Positions 61,533 through 64,000 of a DNA stretch of 64,000 nt are shown here, one piece after another. The notes below the pieces were generated by a model. It worked only from the letters and a program-made list of their open reading frames with translations. It did not search any database and was not told the DNA's origin. The translations under genes and the position numbers were made by a program. Every line of letters starts with the position of its first letter. The first letter of the stretch is position 1. Source of the DNA: Solidesulfovibrio alcoholivorans DSM 5433 (GTDB taxonomy: Bacteria > Desulfobacterota > Desulfovibrionia > Desulfovibrionales > Desulfovibrionaceae); assembly GCF_000702665.1 (NCBI RefSeq), contig NZ_JNJA01000004.1, forward strand, positions 248,001 through 312,000. The letters run 5' to 3'.

Positions 61533-62693
61533 ATGGATAAAATCGATCTGCACGACTTCCGTTTCAGCGGCGGCCCCCAGCTCGGCGAGATTCCCGACCT
61601 GCGCCAGCTCGATGCGGCGGACAAGGCCGAAATGCTCATGTCCGGCGTGGACGTGGAAGAACGCGAACGCGCCGGCACCTACATCCAGGTGGACCACGGC
61701 CGCGTGCATTGCAAGAGCCTCCAGCCCGGCGTCGAGATCCTCGACATCAAGGACGCGCTCAAAAAGTACGACGGCCTGCCCGGTTACTTCTGGACGCAGG
61801 TGGACAAGGACAAGGACGAATACACCCGTTCGGCCGCGGAAAACCTCCACGGCGGCTATTTCGTGCGCACGGAAAAAGGGGCCAAGATCGCCGAGCCGGT
61901 ACAGTCGTGCCTGTTTCTCAAAAGCGACATGGTCGGCCAGAACGTGCACAACGTGGTCATCGTCGAGGACGATTCCGAACTGCACATCATCACCGGCTGT
62001 TCGGTGGCCCACGGCTCCAAGGGCGCGGCCCACCTCGGCATCTCGGAGTTCTTCGTCGGCAAGAACGCCAAGCTCACCTTCACCATGGTCCACAACTGGG
62101 CCGACTCGACCGTGGTGCGGCCGCGCACGGGCGGCGTGGTGGACGAGGGGGGCGTGTTCATCAACAACTACGTGCTGCTCAAGCCCGTCAAGGACCTTCA
62201 GTCCTATCCGGCCATACGCTTGAACGGCCGGGGGGCCGTGGCGCGGTTCAATTCCGTCATCGTCGCGCCCAAAGGTTCCTACGTCGATTCCGGCAGCCGC
62301 ATCGAGCTCAACGCCCCGGACACGCGCGGCGAGATCATCTCGCGCACCATCGCCTCCGGCGGCACCATCGTGGCCCGGGGGTTCATCGGCGGCAACGCCG
62401 TGCCGGCCAAGGGGCACCTGGAGTGCAAGGGCCTCATCCTCGGCGGCGGCATCATCCACGCCATCCCGGAACTGCGCGGCGCCATGGACGGGGTTGAGCT
62501 TTCCCACGAGGCCGCCGTGGGCAAGATCGCCCAGGAGGAGATCGAATACCTCATGGCGCGCGGCCTCGACGAGGACGAAGCCACCTCCACCATCGTGCGC
62601 GGCTTCCTCAACGTGGACATCATGGGCCTGCCCAAGGAACTCAAGGACGTCATCGAAAAGACCATCTCCGAATCGCAAAAGGACATGTTCTAG
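61533..62693 (+). CDS. sufB: SufB/SufD-family scaffold protein of a minimal Suf system
   Basis: A 386-residue beta-helix protein of the SufB/SufD family. The run SCLFLKSDMVGQNVHNVVIVEDDSELHIITGCSVA and the closing SHEAAVGKIAQEEIEYLMARGLDEDEA (each conserved in its core) identify the family. It is shorter than E. coli SufB (about 495). Its only partner is SufC; together they form the SufCB pair found in archaea and many anaerobes that assembles Fe-S clusters. GGGGAG precedes ATG 61533. Confidence 0.88.
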   Translation: MDKIDLHDFRFSGGPQLGEIPDLRQLDAADKAEMLMSGVDVEERERAGTYIQVDHGRVHCKSLQPGVEILDIKDALKKYDGLPGYFWTQVDKDKDEYTRSAAENLHGGYFVRTEKGAKIAEPVQSCLFLKSDMVGQNVHNVVIVEDDSELHIITGCSVAHGSKGAAHLGISEFFVGKNAKLTFTMVHNWADSTVVRPRTGGVVDEGGVFINNYVLLKPVKDLQSYPAIRLNGRGAVARFNSVIVAPKGSYVDSGSRIELNAPDTRGEIISRTIASGGTIVARGFIGGNAVPAKGHLECKGLILGGGIIHAIPELRGAMDGVELSHEAAVGKIAQEEIEYLMARGLDEDEATSTIVRGFLNVDIMGLPKELKDVIEKTISESQKDMF

Positions 62694-62718
62694 CGCTTCG
62701 AAAAACGTCAGGCATCGC

Positions 62719-62755
62719 AAACGCCGCCGCCCGCAGGGGCTGCGGCGTTTTTTTT
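62719..62755 (+). terminator. Rho-independent terminator of sufCB
   Basis: AAACGCCGC (62719-62727) pairs with GCGGCGTTT (62742-62750), and eight or more T follow. It is 25 bases after the sufB stop and is canonical. Confidence 0.85.
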
Positions 62756-62959
62756 CGCACCAGGGCGATTGCCAAAGGGGAACGCTTTGCGCTATTGCCG
62801 GTCCCGGTCGGCAGTTCACCCAGGCGTCGCCGCCCCGCGAGGGGAGCTAAACCTGCCGCGTTCCTCTTGTCCGCGCCGACACCTTGGCCGTGCCGCGTCG
62901 GAAGCCGGCGACCACGACATACTCGTTTTTCGGGAAAGGCACGCTTCAAGGGATAAGCG

Positions 62960-63526
62960 ATGTCCAGAATTCCTTTGCCCCTGGCCGTGGACGACATCAC
63001 GGCCTTCGCGCGCTGCCTGCGCACGCGCCTTACTGCAAGCCAGGCCGCGCCGAGCCACCTCGAACTGCTCAACTGGCTGGCCAAGGCCGCAGGCTACAAG
63101 AACTTCCAGCACTTCCGGGCCTCGGTGCATCCGAACCTGCCGGTAGCCGCGACCGAACCCGTCGTCGAGCCCGAGCCGACGCCCGAGCCCCTAAGCGAAA
63201 CCCGGCTCAAGCGGCTGGCGCGGCTCTACGACGCCGCGGGCCGCCTGACGCGCTGGCCGTCCAAGCGGGGCATGCAGCTCACCTGCCTGTGGACGGTGTG
63301 GGCGGCCATCCCCAGCCGCGAGGTCTTTGACGAGCCGGGCGTGACGCGCATCCTCGCCGGGACGCACCTGTTCGGCGACCCGGTGCTGCTGCGCCGGGAA
63401 CTGTGCGACTTGGGCCTTCTCTGGCGCACTCCGGACTGCCGCGCCTACCGCCGCGTGGAGCGCAGGCCCCCGCCCGAGGCGCTCGAACTCCTGCGCCGGG
63501 TGCGCGCCAAGGCGCAAGGCCAGTAA
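62960..63526 (+). CDS. DUF2087-domain protein with an N-terminal helical region
   Basis: A 188-residue protein. The C-terminal half (about 78-175) reads as DUF2087: LKRLARLYDAAGRLTRWPSKRGMQLTCLWTVWAAIPSREVFDE (family core, split here across motif and helix) and DPVLLRRELCDLGLLWRTPDCRAYRRV. The N-terminal 60 residues have the pattern of a short helical DNA- or protein-binding unit (LLNWLAKAAGYKNFQHFRAS, like 'glyoxalase superfamily' tails). A proline/glutamate linker joins them. DUF2087 proteins are often regulators. AAGGGATAAGCG precedes ATG 62960. Confidence 0.8.
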   Translation: MSRIPLPLAVDDITAFARCLRTRLTASQAAPSHLELLNWLAKAAGYKNFQHFRASVHPNLPVAATEPVVEPEPTPEPLSETRLKRLARLYDAAGRLTRWPSKRGMQLTCLWTVWAAIPSREVFDEPGVTRILAGTHLFGDPVLLRRELCDLGLLWRTPDCRAYRRVERRPPPEALELLRRVRAKAQGQ

Positions 63527-63570
63527 GGTGCGGCCTGAGCGCCGTCCCGCACGACCATTTGCATAACGAA

Positions 63571-63614
63571 ACGCCGCCCGCCATGGCCCAAAGCCTTGGC
63601 GGGCGGCGTCTTTT
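63571..63614. terminator. Bidirectional terminator between converging genes
   Basis: ACGCCGCCCGCCA (63571-63583) pairs with TGGCGGGCGGCGT (63597-63609) to form a perfect 13-bp stem. CTTTTC follows on the plus strand, and on the minus strand TTCGTT follows. It lies between the DUF2087 gene and the minus-strand gene that ends at 63636. Confidence 0.8.
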
Positions 63615-63635
63615 CGTCCAGCGTCGTGGCGCAGT

Positions 63636-64000
63636 CTACGGCCTGGTCAGCTCGAAATAGTCCGTCTGGTCGATATCCGGGAATTGAAACAGCACGGGCG
63701 TGCACGTGCCCTGGCGGATGAGCCGCAGCCGGCAGGCGAAGGTCTTGCCTGGGGCGAGGCCGTATTTGGCCGCGAAACGCGGCCCGGGCGGCATGCCGTT
63801 GACCAGCGTCAGATCGTGTTCGATGCCCGGCCGGTAGAGCGGTTCGCCCGTGATGGGCGCGTCCGGCGTGAAGGTGAAGGCCACGGCCAGCGGCGGGTAG
63901 GGCGTCGGCGAACCCTGTCCCGGCGCATCGGGCCGCCAGGGCGCGACCGAGACGATCGTCGCCGTCCCGGGAAAATCGTCGTAGAGGCAGGGGCCGCCCA
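63636..64000 (-). CDS. Unknown protein, C-terminal part (runs off the right edge)
   Basis: A minus-strand frame is open to the window end and stops at TAG 63636-63638; about 120 residues are visible. It is rich in beta-type segments (ATIVSVAPWRPDAPGQG, LAVAFTFTPDAPITGE, FACRLRLIRQGTCTPVLFQFP, TDYFELTRP). The family is not recognised. A GTG at 63884 inside it could be taken for a start but the frame upstream of it reads equally well. It converges on the DUF2087 gene with a shared terminator between. Confidence 0.6.
   Translation of the reverse strand, partial: GGPCLYDDFPGTATIVSVAPWRPDAPGQGSPTPYPPLAVAFTFTPDAPITGEPLYRPGIEHDLTLVNGMPPGPRFAAKYGLAPGKTFACRLRLIRQGTCTPVLFQFPDIDQTDYFELTRP

Noticed and set aside
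60615..62819. A minus-strand open frame of about 734 codons opposite sufCB
   Set aside because: SufC and SufB motifs, ribosome sites and the terminator are on the plus strand.

Overview
The window is GC-rich chromosomal DNA that most resembles a sulfate-reducing deltaproteobacterium of the Desulfovibrionaceae (Desulfovibrio/Solidesulfovibrio type). This is an inference from gene content: indolepyruvate:ferredoxin oxidoreductase (IorAB), an archaeal-style two-gene SufCB pair, a rhodanese-ferritin fusion, several rhodanese proteins, hybrid histidine kinases, and dispersed intergenic hairpins carrying the core GCCTCCGGCGGCC. No rRNA, tRNA, CRISPR array, transposase, integrase or phage gene was recognised.

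Layout. 0-2 kb: end of an unknown gene, a DUF2975/Xre pair, a flavodoxin-fold oxidoreductase and a 4-OT-type tautomerase. 2.0-2.5 kb: an unusually structured intergenic region. 2.5-7.2 kb: small membrane proteins, a rhodanese-ferritin fusion, a membrane rhodanese/MauE pair, a TetR regulator with FabI, a decayed gene and a MoaD-like carrier. 7.5-16 kb: signalling (solute-binding protein coupled to a hybrid kinase, a receiver protein, a second hybrid kinase with CHASE4-like sensor and HPt) around a ThDP 2-keto-acid decarboxylase. 16.4-18.6 kb: YjbQ and a CoA-disulfide-reductase-like flavoprotein with a C-terminal rhodanese. 18.7-29.1 kb: a divergent surface-polysaccharide locus (two glycosyltransferase genes on minus; Wzm/Wzt exporter, methyltransferase-glycosyltransferase fusion and two more glycosyltransferases on plus). 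29.1-30.2 kb: an AT-rich orphan gene and a damaged cysteine-rich gene. 30.4-33.5 kb: znuACB-zur behind a perfect palindromic operator. 33.5-35.6 kb: two tandem GDP-mannose dehydratase-type genes. 35.7-42.6 kb: an Sm-like protein, a B12/radical-SAM protein, an M16 protease, OsmC and a channel-like protein. 42.8-48.7 kb: PEP carboxykinase and an iorA-iorB-regulator operon. 48.9-54.6 kb: a YfgM-like protein, an ASKHA-fold orphan, then dus-ispH-cheV. 54.8-58.3 kb: NhaA, a DUF364 protein and a divergent ADP-ribosylglycohydrolase. 58.4-64 kb: two small unknowns, an acyltransferase, a receiver protein, sufC-sufB, a DUF2087 protein and the end of an unknown gene.

How the genes work together. GDP-mannose dehydratase products would feed 6-deoxyhexose units to the glycosyltransferases, and the polymer would leave through the Wzm/Wzt transporter whose ATPase carries a C-terminal cargo-recognition domain. 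Zinc uptake and its regulator form one self-contained unit. IorAB and the ThDP decarboxylase both act on aryl-pyruvate-type 2-keto acids. IorAB sits in one operon with an AAA+ regulator whose GAFTGA loop is not intact.

The most useful leads are the regulator lacking GAFTGA, the zinc operator, the structured element at 2.15-2.34 kb, the AT-rich pseudo-receiver orphan, the channel-like protein with an altered selectivity filter, and the dehydratase paralogue with substituted catalytic residues. No wholly new multi-gene system could be proved from sequence alone.
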